In this document: positions 50,001-57,333 of the stretch, piece after piece
Layout: every line of letters begins with the position of its first letter
How positions within the stretch are numbered: position 1 is the stretch's first letter
Assembly: GCA_018902755.1 (NCBI GenBank)
Contig: JAHIQI010000050.1
Span: 120,375-184,374, forward strand
Length of the DNA: 64,000 bases
Direction: 5' to 3'
Source of the DNA: Pseudomonadota bacterium
Lineage (GTDB): Bacteria; Desulfobacterota; Desulfarculia; Desulfarculales; Desulfarculaceae
The notes under the pieces: model-generated
Database searches by the model: none
What the model was told of the DNA's origin: nothing
Seen by the model: the letters and a program-made list of their open reading frames with translations, nothing else
Program-made: the position numbers and the translations under genes

Positions 50001-50133
50001 CCTGGGAGGCGGCTACCGGGACATCGAGCTTTCCTTTGAGTTGAAGCGGCGCTGCGAGCTGGGGCTCAGGGTGCGCTACGCCCAGGGCGGCGAGGTACGG
50101 GTGGCCGGAGCCTCGGTCACTTCTTCGGATTAG
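47047..50133 (+). CDS. Very large YfhO/GT-C-like membrane protein with tandem C-terminal beta-sandwich modules
   Basis: A 1028-residue protein coupled to the previous gene by an ATGA overlap. The N-terminal loop carries MPGDHLQFYYWSWLFTDNV and NTFLHPQGIALYANFPFSL, a signature of YfhO-like and related GT-C proteins with an Asp/His pair in the first loop. About a dozen helices follow up to residue 560. The soluble end has two copies of a beta-sandwich, starting LPPGSYVARLRL (near 800) and YPPGRYVARFRL (near 938), related to the end of the 44621-47050 protein. The 3' end overlaps the convergent gene by 17 nt. Role in glycan assembly inferred. Confidence 0.72.
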   Translation: MSSDPREQAARRAWPAGLAVLALLALLTLAHTWPLAAHWNQSIPYVYHPSPGWELVPQMPGDHLQFYYWSWLFTDNVTGPSSFPSNPYEFNTFLHPQGIALYANFPFSLFYLALKPLGALSAYNAVVLLTYLLAGMAAFALARRMLGSSLAALPVALIYALLPFRASQALSGHLYGFIAFMLPATLWCLEKGWAKGSAWWGALGGLLLLAVGLMEGHLLFYTTLLMGLYLPLRLLTLTDPAEPGDAPQTGGAASAWWVAGAGLALGLSLHLAAGRGDAALSGGMALAVSLSLGLVLLVCLWLTLAELAARLTSLGLAASRDYLARGLAPLLLSPLYAVQYWLDVPHLGKALIAALLLWGAWRALPALWRARRWPGFPRGTWPPLIALGIGWGLGAAAMMVQKARVLDESIASQGRSLGEVKLFAPNLADLFQLSPAHSEQVVYLGLVTLVLAGAGLLLLALGRRDRGLRAPAALWAVLGVLAALLCLGPNLPQMPLYNWLYQYMPFFNYPRVPGRLVIFAVLFLGLLGGWTLKELAKAWGGGRMTALVLALAVILGVAWDFRPARDPGLCLMPPPGPLAAAVKGKLPTGPDAKQRLLGLPIWPGDSHQSSVYELLISQTRAVMVNGYSPQAPQAYVDQVFWPLYSLDFGLVTPQAWDTLKRLKVGLVAFYEDEEVYTRKVCPFPPELARRRLTAGGRFQAELQAGNVWLLRPRDAAPDPAQALAQVSPVTSWWDASWLPGATGRLVEDKNASGWGLLFEEAATWGGPLGPRMKRPAGNVAQAKAGGDAPGWLARGPGRPLPPGSYVARLRLRRGPGGMPGRVEAVDKRSGKMLASLELSPALLPDDHSWHDVALPFTLEGLLPLELRVWFSGQADLALDVALINFAGMERPQAYYPASRLWRQAGELVADPQAPTGLAVRAKPGWTPPLYLMHGPQQTYPPGRYVARFRLAAPAGAPPEALLAQVTVATDLGRLPLATAQVHGRDLGGGYRDIELSFELKRRCELGLRVRYAQGGEVRVAGASVTSSD

Positions 50134-53100
50134 CCTCGGGCGCGGACACCTCGATCTTGGTCACCTCCAGGTGACGGCGTCCCGCGTCCTCCCCCTCGAT
50201 AACCGGCAGGGCCTCGCTGGCCACCGCCGGGTCCCACAGGCCCACGGTGAGGGTGTAGGCCCCCGGCTGGGTGCCGGGAGGTATGGTCAGGCTCAGGTCT
50301 TCGCGCACCACCTGACCGGCGCGCAGGGTGGTCATGGAGCGGCTGCCCCGTTCCAGGCGATGGTCGTAGTTGAGCACCCCGCCCGGCCCCACCAGATGCA
50401 CGAAGATGGTGTAGTCGACCGGCACCGCCTGCCAGGCCCGCCAGTACAGGTTCACCTCCAGCTTGCCGCCGGGCTTCACCTTGTTCTTGGGCAGGTCGTA
50501 GCCCAACAGGCTCATGCCGTCGTCAAAGCGGCTGACCCGCTTGAGCGAGGGCCGCAGGTGGCCCAGGCGCTTTTCAACCCTGGCCAGGGCGTCCTTGTGG
50601 CGCAGGTCCTTGTACAGGCCGCCCACTTGGATCAGGCGGTCGGGGAAGGAATGGTAGGCCTCCTCGGCCAGGTTGGTCACCTGGGTGGCCTGGTCCAACT
50701 TGCCGATCTCGAGCAGGGAACGGGCCAGGGGCAGGTAAGCGGCACGGTAGCCGGGAGACAACTCCAGAAGCGCCTGGAAGGCATCCACCGCCTCCTGGTG
50801 CTGCCCCGCCCCCAGGGCCACCAGGCCCCGGGCGTCGTAGTACCACAGCAATATGCGGCGCATGTGGGCCTGTATGTCCGCGCCCACCCTGAGGCCCTCC
50901 AGGCTGAGTCCGGCGTCATGGGCCAGGCTGAGGCGCAGTTCCAGGCGATTGCCGTCCTCGGCCAGGCGGAAGGGCATTTCCAGGCCGCCGCCCGCCAGGC
51001 TGTCCATGGTAATGACCTCGTGAGCCACCAGTCGGCTGCCCTGAGGGCCCAGGGCCCTCAACTCGGCCTGCCCCAGAATACGATCCGAAGCGCCCAAGCC
51101 CTGGCCCCGCAGCTTGACCACCGCTTTCCACTGGCCCTGGGGCCAGGGAGTCTTGAGCCACAGGTTGAGCGCCAGGCCGTCGCCCTTGGGCGAGCGGCGC
51201 AGGCTGCCGGTGAAGCCCTTGCCTTGCAGGCTCACCGGCCGGTCGTCGCCCAAATAAAGCGCTCCCAGGATATCGTAACCCAGGGAGGTTGCCCGCTCCA
51301 AAAGGTCCAGGTCATAGCCGGTGAACTCGGCCAGGCTTTTGCGCCAGGCCTGGTCAATAGTCCCGTTCGCCAGGGCGATGTAGCGGTCCGGGGACATGAA
51401 ATCCAGATGGAACAAGGCCAGGGAGGCCTCCTTGAGCTTGTTCTGGCGGGCCAGGGCCCCGGCCAGCATGCTCATGACCTCGAAGCCCTCGTGCTTTTTG
51501 GCCGCCAGACCCAGCCACTCCTGGGCCCGGCCCCAGCGCCCGGCCTCCATGTCCAGCTTGCCCAGGAGCAAGGGGTCGGACAACAGGCGAGCCCACATAA
51601 CGCCCTTGTCCTCCAGGTTCAGCTTGACCGGGTACAGTCCCTCCACCACCGGCGGCCATCCCCGCACCGACAGGGCCAAGTCCATCTGCTGGCCCGGGTA
51701 CAGGGTCAGGTTTTGCCGGTGCCAGGGCCCCTGGGTCAGCCTGGCCTTGAGCAGCCCGGCCCCCAGGTTGCGCAGACGCAGGCCCACCGGCGGGGAACCG
51801 CCCATGCGACGCAGCACCCGCACCGCCCGGCCGCCGGGAGGCACCAGCATCACCGCGTCGTCGCGGCTGTAGGCCGTGCCGGTCTGATAGACCAGGCCAT
51901 AGGGGCGCGGGGCCCCCACCGGGGGGCGGTCCAGGGCCATGGGCTCCTTGATGTGGCCGCGCGGGGTGGGGGCGTAGACCGTCAGGTTGGGGTTGAGCAA
52001 AGCCGGGGATGACCCGCCCAGGCCCCAGGGGCCACGTCCCCAGGCGCTCCGAAGGTCAAAGCGTTGCAGAGGCTGCCGGGCGGCCAGTTCCTCGGCCAGG
52101 CGGTCGTCGCCCTTGGCCGCGCGGGCCTCTTGGGGGTCCAGCACCAGATAGGCCCCGGCCGCGTCCTGGCCCGGCCGCCAGAGGCGCGCGCCGGGGAAGA
52201 TGTCCAGGGGCGCTCCTGGGCCGCTGAGTAGCGGCGCGCCGGAAGGCACGTTGGCCTCCAGCCAAAAGCGGGCCGAGGCCACGGTGCCTTCCTGCCAAAA
52301 GAGGTAGCCCACTCCGGAGGATCGCCACACGCCGCCCAGGGCGATGGCCGTGAGCAGCACCCCCACCGCGGCCACCTGCCAGGCGTAGGAAGGCAGGCGG
52401 CGGCAGAGCAGCACCAGGGGCCACACCGCGGTAACCAGCGCCAAGGGCAGCCACAGGGCCAGCCAGCCCTGGCCGCTGGTGGCGGGCCAGGACAGGCCCA
52501 GCAGGGCCAAAAGGGCCGGGGCCAGGGCCACCACCAGGCGGCGTCCCTGCTTTTTCCGGAGCAGGATGGCCAGGCCCAGCAGCCACAGGGCGGCGATCTC
52601 CAAGCCCTCCCACCTCAGCAGAATGCGGCTTTCCCGGATCAGGCGCTCCCGGATCAGGCTTTGCCAGTCGGCCCCGGCGGGCCACAGCACGCCCAGGCTG
52701 GAGATGTCCCAAAAGCCGTTGGTTTCATGGGGCCACCAAAGGCCCGGCGCACCCAGGCCCAGGCCCAGGACCAGGCCACCGGCCAGGCACAGAGGCCAGA
52801 GCAGCCAGCGCCGCGAGGCCGTCACCCTGGAGTCGCGCCCTGCGGCCAGCCAGGCAGCCAGGCCCACCGGCCACAGAAGCAGGCCCAGCACCGAGGTGGC
52901 CGCGGCCAAGCCCAACACCAAGCCCAGACCGGCCATGCCGCCCTTGCGGGGCTCCTCCATGGTCTGCCAGGCCAACAGGGCGGCAAGAAGGGCCCAAAAG
53001 CCAAGAGGGGTTTCCAGGGATAGATAATGGCTCTGCACCACCAGCAGGGGACTGACCGCCACCACGGCGGCGGCCAACAGGCCGGTGGCCACGCTGTCGA

Positions 53101-53485
53101 AGCAGCGGCGTCCCAGGAGATAGGCCAGGGGGATTTGCCCCGCCCCCAGCAAGGCGGCGCACAGACGCCCGGCCATGCGGGGGTCCATGGCCCATTCGCC
53201 CACGAAGCGGGCCTGGCCCATCAACAGGGCCAGGCCGCCGGTGATCAGGGTTACCGCCCCTTGCAGCAGGGCGGCCAGGGAGAAAAAAGCCTGGGTGATC
53301 AGGCCGGGGTAGACCGGCGAGGACCAAGACAGAGCGGCGATTACCCGCCAGCCCCATTGCTCCGGTCCGCCCTCGCCGGTGGCGGGAGCTTCCCAGTCCA
53401 GACCCCACAGGCGCAGGCCCAGGCCCAGCAGCAAAAGCGCGGCCAGAACCATGCGGCGGGGAGGTATGTGGCGTCCCAAGGTCAT
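50117..53485 (-). CDS. GT-C-like membrane protein with TPR and beta-sandwich domains; acid motif altered
   Basis: An 1122-residue protein, a paralogue of the 9703-12705 GT-C enzyme: both share LRLWGLDW after the first helix, LLVV-x-HYL in a later loop, PYGLVY / PYAVVY and RAVRVLR. However, HPDEW of the paralogue is GPEQW here and HYLTVDAP is HYLSLETP, so both acidic sites are changed. The long periplasmic part has TPR-like repeats (GQHQEAVDAFQALLELSPGY near 910) and a C-terminal beta-sandwich (DYTIFVHLVGPGGVL). The ATG at 53485 is chosen; a GTG at 53527 is possible and neither has a clear ribosome site. It may be catalytically altered or inactive. Confidence 0.72.
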   Translation of the reverse strand: MTLGRHIPPRRMVLAALLLLGLGLRLWGLDWEAPATGEGGPEQWGWRVIAALSWSSPVYPGLITQAFFSLAALLQGAVTLITGGLALLMGQARFVGEWAMDPRMAGRLCAALLGAGQIPLAYLLGRRCFDSVATGLLAAAVVAVSPLLVVQSHYLSLETPLGFWALLAALLAWQTMEEPRKGGMAGLGLVLGLAAATSVLGLLLWPVGLAAWLAAGRDSRVTASRRWLLWPLCLAGGLVLGLGLGAPGLWWPHETNGFWDISSLGVLWPAGADWQSLIRERLIRESRILLRWEGLEIAALWLLGLAILLRKKQGRRLVVALAPALLALLGLSWPATSGQGWLALWLPLALVTAVWPLVLLCRRLPSYAWQVAAVGVLLTAIALGGVWRSSGVGYLFWQEGTVASARFWLEANVPSGAPLLSGPGAPLDIFPGARLWRPGQDAAGAYLVLDPQEARAAKGDDRLAEELAARQPLQRFDLRSAWGRGPWGLGGSSPALLNPNLTVYAPTPRGHIKEPMALDRPPVGAPRPYGLVYQTGTAYSRDDAVMLVPPGGRAVRVLRRMGGSPPVGLRLRNLGAGLLKARLTQGPWHRQNLTLYPGQQMDLALSVRGWPPVVEGLYPVKLNLEDKGVMWARLLSDPLLLGKLDMEAGRWGRAQEWLGLAAKKHEGFEVMSMLAGALARQNKLKEASLALFHLDFMSPDRYIALANGTIDQAWRKSLAEFTGYDLDLLERATSLGYDILGALYLGDDRPVSLQGKGFTGSLRRSPKGDGLALNLWLKTPWPQGQWKAVVKLRGQGLGASDRILGQAELRALGPQGSRLVAHEVITMDSLAGGGLEMPFRLAEDGNRLELRLSLAHDAGLSLEGLRVGADIQAHMRRILLWYYDARGLVALGAGQHQEAVDAFQALLELSPGYRAAYLPLARSLLEIGKLDQATQVTNLAEEAYHSFPDRLIQVGGLYKDLRHKDALARVEKRLGHLRPSLKRVSRFDDGMSLLGYDLPKNKVKPGGKLEVNLYWRAWQAVPVDYTIFVHLVGPGGVLNYDHRLERGSRSMTTLRAGQVVREDLSLTIPPGTQPGAYTLTVGLWDPAVASEALPVIEGEDAGRRHLEVTKIEVSAPEANPKK

Positions 53486-53533
53486 GGGGCATTGTGCGGC
53501 GCGCGCGCCACCCGGGTCAAGCAACACCAGTTG

Positions 53534-53941
53534 CTAAAACTGGCTTTCCATGGCTCCGTAGGAACAGGCGGCGATGCACGACTCGCACATTATGCAGTGG
53601 GAGGGCTCGAAGACGATCTCCCGGGTCACCGGCTCCACGGTAAGGGCGTCGGTGGGGCACACCGCGGTGCAGGCGGTGCACTGCACGCATTTCTCGCCGT
53701 AGTGGCGCATCTCCTGGACCATGGGGTCGACCTGAACGCCCTGCTCGTCCAGGTATTCCAGGCCGGCCTTGAGGTTTTTGGAGGAGCCCTTGAGCTCCAT
53801 GACGATGCGGCCGCTTTCCCGAGGCACCACCCTGGCCCTGAGGATGTTGACTTCCAGGTCGAACTTGCGGATCAGATCGTTGGTGACCGGCTGCTGGATG
53901 AGCCGGGGAGGAAAACTGAGTACGAGCTTCTTTTTGACCAT
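53534..53941 (-). CDS. NIL-domain ferredoxin with two [4Fe-4S] clusters (homocysteine synthesis partner)
   Basis: A 135-residue protein: an N-terminal NIL domain (about 1-75, KLVLSFPPRLIQQPVTNDLI), then two 4Fe-4S motifs, CVQCTACTAVCP (near 85-96) and CIMCESCIAAC (near 116-126). This is the MA1822-like partner of the DUF39 protein next door; the pair is implicated in making homocysteine from aspartate semialdehyde and sulfide in anaerobes. It starts at the ATG after AAAGGAG. Stand-alone NIL ferredoxins also serve other sulfur systems, but the adjacent DUF39 gene, only 28 nt upstream, settles the assignment. Confidence 0.87.
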   Translation of the reverse strand: MVKKKLVLSFPPRLIQQPVTNDLIRKFDLEVNILRARVVPRESGRIVMELKGSSKNLKAGLEYLDEQGVQVDPMVQEMRHYGEKCVQCTACTAVCPTDALTVEPVTREIVFEPSHCIMCESCIAACSYGAMESQF

Positions 53942-53969
53942 GGCCCTGCTCCTTTCTCGCGGTGTGTCT

Positions 53970-55145
53970 CTACAGGCCCTGGGCCAACTCGGCCCCGGGA
54001 AGGGCGGCGGACGGACGGGTCAGCAAAAAGCTGCCCTGGGCGATGCGCTGTTTGAGCTCCAAGGCCACTTCCCGGCCCCGGGCCCGGCTGGCCATGCCGC
54101 CGGTGGGCACCTTCTTGCCGTCCACCTCGATTGCCCCGCTCATGAGCTGGGCCATGGAGACCCGCCCCAGGGCGCCGGGGCGCCCCAGGGGATAGGCCTC
54201 TGAATAATCCACCACGGGGAAGGTGATGTCCTCGTCGGTCACCGCCGCGTAGGCGATCACCTCTTCGTCGACCACCGGCAGGGGGATGCCCAGGCCCACG
54301 GCCAGGGAAGTTCCATAGCCGGCGATGGACGCCGCCCTGATGTAATGGTCGTTCATGCCGTTCAAGTCGCCGATAACCGCCAAAGTGGCCGAGGGGGTCA
54401 GGGGCAGGCCCTTTTCGTCTCGCTCGGGATTGGGCACATGCTGGGTTCCCGGCCAGACGACATAACCTTCGCCGCCGCCCAGGAAGATGCGGGTGCCGAT
54501 GCCCAGAGTGCGCAGTCTGGGGTCGTTTAGCAGGGGGCTCAAGGCCCCGCAGGTGGCGAAGTTGGCGTTGCCCAGGCGCGGTTTTAGCACACCCATGTAG
54601 GTGTAGATGGTGCGCTCGCCCAGGTTCACCGCCACGTTGTAGAGCTGATAGGCGTTGCGGGGGTTGAACAGCACCGCGTTGTTCATGTCGCTGAGCCCCA
54701 ACTCGGCGTCATACTCCTTGCGGGGGTAGCAGTCGGTGCCGTAGGTGCGAACCTGAATCCGCACCTTCTCCCCGGCGGCCAGCTTTTGGATGACGTGGGC
54801 GCCGCCGAACTTGAACAGGCCGGGATAGACCGCGTTGCGCGGGTCCTCGTCGGTCATGGCCGAGCAGCCCAGCAGGATGTCCGCCGCGGCCCAGCCGGCG
54901 TAGGCGGCCACACCGTCCACGGTAACCCGCCCGCCCCCGCACTTGATCTTGGGGGTGGACTGCTTGATGTTGAAGTAGATCCCCGAGGAGCACATGGGCC
55001 CAAAGGTGCCGGTGGTTACCACGTCAACCATTCGGGCGGTCTTCTTGACGCCCTGTTCCTTCACCATGTCCACGACCTCTTCGGCCGTGACCACCACCAC
55101 CTTGCCCGACTTAATTTTGTCGTTGATCTCCTCGAGGCTCCTCAT
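53970..55145 (-). CDS. DUF39 / homocysteine biosynthesis protein (HcyBio)
   Basis: A 391-residue protein of the HcyBio (DUF39) family: LEEINDKIKSGKVVVVTAEEV at the N-terminus, TTGTFGPMCSSGIYFN near 45-60, GWAAADILLGCSAMTDEDP near 84-102, FLGGGEGYVVWPGTQH, and DYSEAYPLGRPGALGRVSM. It lacks CBS domains, unlike some archaeal forms. With the NIL ferredoxin it is thought to convert aspartate semialdehyde and sulfide into homocysteine, replacing the O-acyl-homoserine route. It has an AAAGGAG site. It is co-transcribed with mnmA and the Rrf2 regulator, a sensible link between sulfur and Fe-S status. Confidence 0.88.
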   Translation of the reverse strand: MRSLEEINDKIKSGKVVVVTAEEVVDMVKEQGVKKTARMVDVVTTGTFGPMCSSGIYFNIKQSTPKIKCGGGRVTVDGVAAYAGWAAADILLGCSAMTDEDPRNAVYPGLFKFGGAHVIQKLAAGEKVRIQVRTYGTDCYPRKEYDAELGLSDMNNAVLFNPRNAYQLYNVAVNLGERTIYTYMGVLKPRLGNANFATCGALSPLLNDPRLRTLGIGTRIFLGGGEGYVVWPGTQHVPNPERDEKGLPLTPSATLAVIGDLNGMNDHYIRAASIAGYGTSLAVGLGIPLPVVDEEVIAYAAVTDEDITFPVVDYSEAYPLGRPGALGRVSMAQLMSGAIEVDGKKVPTGGMASRARGREVALELKQRIAQGSFLLTRPSAALPGAELAQGL

Positions 55146-55160
55146 GGCTGACTCCTTTGT

Positions 55161-55613
55161 TTATCCTACTGCTGCCGCCTCTGCCGCCTGGCAGTTCCGA
55201 TCCCTCTCCTTTTGACGCCGAACCATTTCGGCCAAGGAGATGTTGGAGAGAAAGTCCACCAACAACTGACCCATGTCGCCCCACACCATGTGCACGGTGC
55301 AGCCGCCCACGCGGTCGCAGTAGTTGGCGTCTTGCACGCACTCCACCGGGGCCAACGGCCCTTCCAGGCTACGCACGATATCATACAGGGAGATGCTGTC
55401 CGGGTCGCTGGAAAGTAGGTAGCCGCCACGCGCGCCGCGCACGCTCTTTACCAGACCCGCTCCCTTGAGGGGGATGAGCAGCTGCTCCAGGTACTTGGCT
55501 GAAATTTCCTGGCGCGAGGCCAGATCCCGGAGGGGCACCGGCCCTTTGCCGGCGTTGATGGCCAATTCCAACATGGCCCTAACCCCGTAACGTCCTCTTG
55601 TGGAAAGTTTCAT
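55161..55613 (-). CDS. Rrf2-family transcriptional regulator with IscR-like cysteines
   Basis: A 150-residue winged-helix regulator. The N-terminus MKLSTRGRYGVRAMLELA, the ISAKYLEQLLIPLKGAGLVKSVRGARGGY recognition region and a C-terminal cysteine set ECVQDANYCDRVGGC (Cys-x6-Cys-x5-Cys) are typical of IscR/Rrf2 proteins that bind an Fe-S cluster. It probably senses Fe-S or sulfur status and controls this operon, perhaps its own promoter at 56716-56744. It starts by ATGA overlap with mnmA and is 15 nt from the DUF39 gene. CymR-like sensing of cysteine synthase is less likely because of the cysteines. Confidence 0.85.
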   Translation of the reverse strand: MKLSTRGRYGVRAMLELAINAGKGPVPLRDLASRQEISAKYLEQLLIPLKGAGLVKSVRGARGGYLLSSDPDSISLYDIVRSLEGPLAPVECVQDANYCDRVGGCTVHMVWGDMGQLLVDFLSNISLAEMVRRQKERDRNCQAAEAAAVG

Positions 55614-56656
55614 GATGTCCCTATCCTTAATGGTTTTATCGCCTTGTCAATCCAAGCAGAGCCCACGATCTTTCGGGCTCGGTAAAAAACCGCCAACTGG
55701 CCGGGAGCCACCGCTCCCTGCTCTTGGGCGAACATTGCCCGCAAACCTTGGCCATTTGGCTCCACCCGGCATTTGACGCCTGGGTGGGAATAACGAAAAC
55801 GCACCGTAAATTCTTCATCATGGCGGGGAGGCCGATACCACAAGGGCCGCACGGCCTCCAGGCCCAAAGTAGCCAGCTCGGGCCTCGTGCCCACCCGCAC
55901 CGCGGCCCGGACAGCGTCCAGGCCGGTCACGTAGACCGGCTGGCCCATGGCCAGGCCCAGCCCGCGCCGTTGTCCTACGGTGAAGCGGTGCAGCCCTTGG
56001 TGCCGCCCCAGCTCCCGGCCCTGGGCGTCTTCCAACACCCCGGGCCTTATCGCCCCCCGCTGGTCCATGAACTCATCCCAGCCGCCAGGGGGCAAAAAAC
56101 AGCAATCCTGACTCTCGGGCCTATGGGCCGACACCAGCCCCTCTTGGGCCGCCAGCTCGCGCACCCGGCCCTTCGCCATTTCCCCCAGGGGGAACACCAG
56201 CCGGGTCAGCAGCTCAGGCGCCACCTGGGCCAAAAAATAGGCCTGGCTCTTGCTCCGGTCATCGGCCTCGGCCAGGCGCGGCCCATCTTCGCTCTGCTCC
56301 AGGCGGGCGTAGTGCCCGGTGGCCAGGGCCTCGCAGCCCATCTCCCGGGCCGCCTCCCACAACAGGGGCAGCTTGACCCGGGCGTTGCACAGGGCGCAGG
56401 GGTTGGGGGTCAACCCTGCGGCGTATGCCTGGGCCACCGGTCCCAGGACCCGCTCCTCAAAGGGCCCGTCAGCCTCAACCACCCGATGTTCAAGGCCCAA
56501 TTGGGCCGCAGCCGCGGCCCCGGCGCGCCAGGCCTGGTCAGGCCCCGCGCCCAAACGCAGGCTGAGCCCCACTATCTGGTGACCCGCCTGCTGCAAAACA
56601 AGCGCGGCCAAGGAGGAGTCCACGCCCCCGCTCATGGCCACTGCTAACTTCCCCAA
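55610..56656 (-). CDS. mnmA: tRNA 2-thiouridylase MnmA
   Basis: A 348-residue enzyme that thiolates U34 in tRNA for Lys, Glu and Gln, using ATP and a persulfide. The ATP pyrophosphatase motif is AMSGGVDSSLAALVL (7-21). NPCALCNARVKLPLL carries the first catalytic cysteine and SQDCCFLP the second. The C-terminal beta-barrel (VPNGQGLRAMFAQEQGAVAPGQLAVFY-like end) is complete. The TTG start follows GGAGG by 4-5 nt. It is the first gene of the sulfur operon with the Rrf2 regulator, DUF39 protein and NIL ferredoxin. Confidence 0.9.
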   Translation of the reverse strand: MGKLAVAMSGGVDSSLAALVLQQAGHQIVGLSLRLGAGPDQAWRAGAAAAAQLGLEHRVVEADGPFEERVLGPVAQAYAAGLTPNPCALCNARVKLPLLWEAAREMGCEALATGHYARLEQSEDGPRLAEADDRSKSQAYFLAQVAPELLTRLVFPLGEMAKGRVRELAAQEGLVSAHRPESQDCCFLPPGGWDEFMDQRGAIRPGVLEDAQGRELGRHQGLHRFTVGQRRGLGLAMGQPVYVTGLDAVRAAVRVGTRPELATLGLEAVRPLWYRPPRHDEEFTVRFRYSHPGVKCRVEPNGQGLRAMFAQEQGAVAPGQLAVFYRARKIVGSAWIDKAIKPLRIGTS

Positions 56657-56715
56657 TTTTCCTCCCCCCTGCTGATAAATTCATATAGAGCGCATGGTCT
56701 TTAGGGAGGATTAAG

Positions 56716-56744
56716 AATATATCGGTGGGTAATAAGGCTGTCAA
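56716..56744 (-). promoter_or_regulatory. Consensus sigma-70 promoter of the mnmA-Rrf2-DUF39-NIL operon
   Basis: Minus strand: TTGACA (56744-56739), 17-nt spacer, TATATT (56721-56716). The predicted start is about 56709 with a leader of roughly 50 nt ending in the mnmA ribosome site. This is the best promoter in the window and lies in an AT-rich stretch unlike its surroundings. A repressor site for the Rrf2 protein could overlap it, but no clear IscR-type box is visible. Confidence 0.75.
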
Positions 56745-56759
56745 CGGGAATTCCTTGAT

Positions 56760-56796
56760 AAAACCTATGGAATGCTACCATTAGCATTTCCCTAGG
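56760..56796 (-). terminator. Palindrome with T-run after smpB (terminator or operator)
   Basis: An imperfect palindrome (56764-56796), with arms CCTAGGGAAATGCTA and TAGCATTCCATAGG around ATGG on the minus strand, is followed by TTTT. It is about 73 nt past the smpB stop and 20 nt upstream of the mnmA -35. It may terminate the long ffh-smpB transcript, bind a regulator, or both. Confidence 0.5.
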
Positions 56797-56868
56797 TGAA
56801 TTTTTTGTGTAACACCATGTATTTATTATTTAACAGGAATAAGTTACCCAGCAGACGAATGGCAGGAT

Positions 56869-57324
56869 TCAGTGCTTAAGGGCTCGGGCCATCTCCCTTT
56901 CTTGTTCGCGCTTTTTAATGGTAGCCCGCTTGTCGTGCTTTTTCTTGCCCCGGGCCAGAGCCAGCTCGACCTTGGCCAAGCCCCGCTTGAAATACACCGC
57001 CGTGGGGATGAGGCTGTAGCCCTGCTCGGCCAGTTTGACCGTCAGGCGCTTGAGCTCACGTTTGTGCAGCAGGAGCTTGCGCTGGCGGGTGGGCTCGTGA
57101 TTGTCGTAATAGGCAAAGGGATAGGGCTGGATCTGGCAACCCACCAGCCAGGCCTCGCCGTCGGTGACCTTGGCGTAGGCCTCGCTCAGGCTGGCCTTGC
57201 CCAGGCGCAACGACTTTACCTCGGTGCCGGTGAGCACCATGCCCGCCTCGAAGCGGTCGCCCAGCTCGTAGTCGAAGCGGGCCTTCTTGTTGCGGGCCAC
57301 TATTTTGATGTTGCCGCCCTCCAT
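56869..57324 (-). CDS. smpB: SsrA-binding protein SmpB
   Basis: A 151-residue RNA-binding protein that delivers tmRNA to stalled ribosomes. It shows IVARNKKARFDYELGDRFEAGMVLTGTEVKSLRLGKASLSEAY at the N-terminus, HEPTRQRKLLLHKREL, and the KKHDKRATIKKRE basic C-terminus, all normal for the family. The ATG follows GGAGGGCGCC, 9 nt after the ptsI stop. It is the last gene of the ffh-smpB operon in this window. The tmRNA gene itself is not here. Confidence 0.95.
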   Translation of the reverse strand: MEGGNIKIVARNKKARFDYELGDRFEAGMVLTGTEVKSLRLGKASLSEAYAKVTDGEAWLVGCQIQPYPFAYYDNHEPTRQRKLLLHKRELKRLTVKLAEQGYSLIPTAVYFKRGLAKVELALARGKKKHDKRATIKKREQEREMARALKH

Positions 57325-57333
57325 GGCGCCCTC

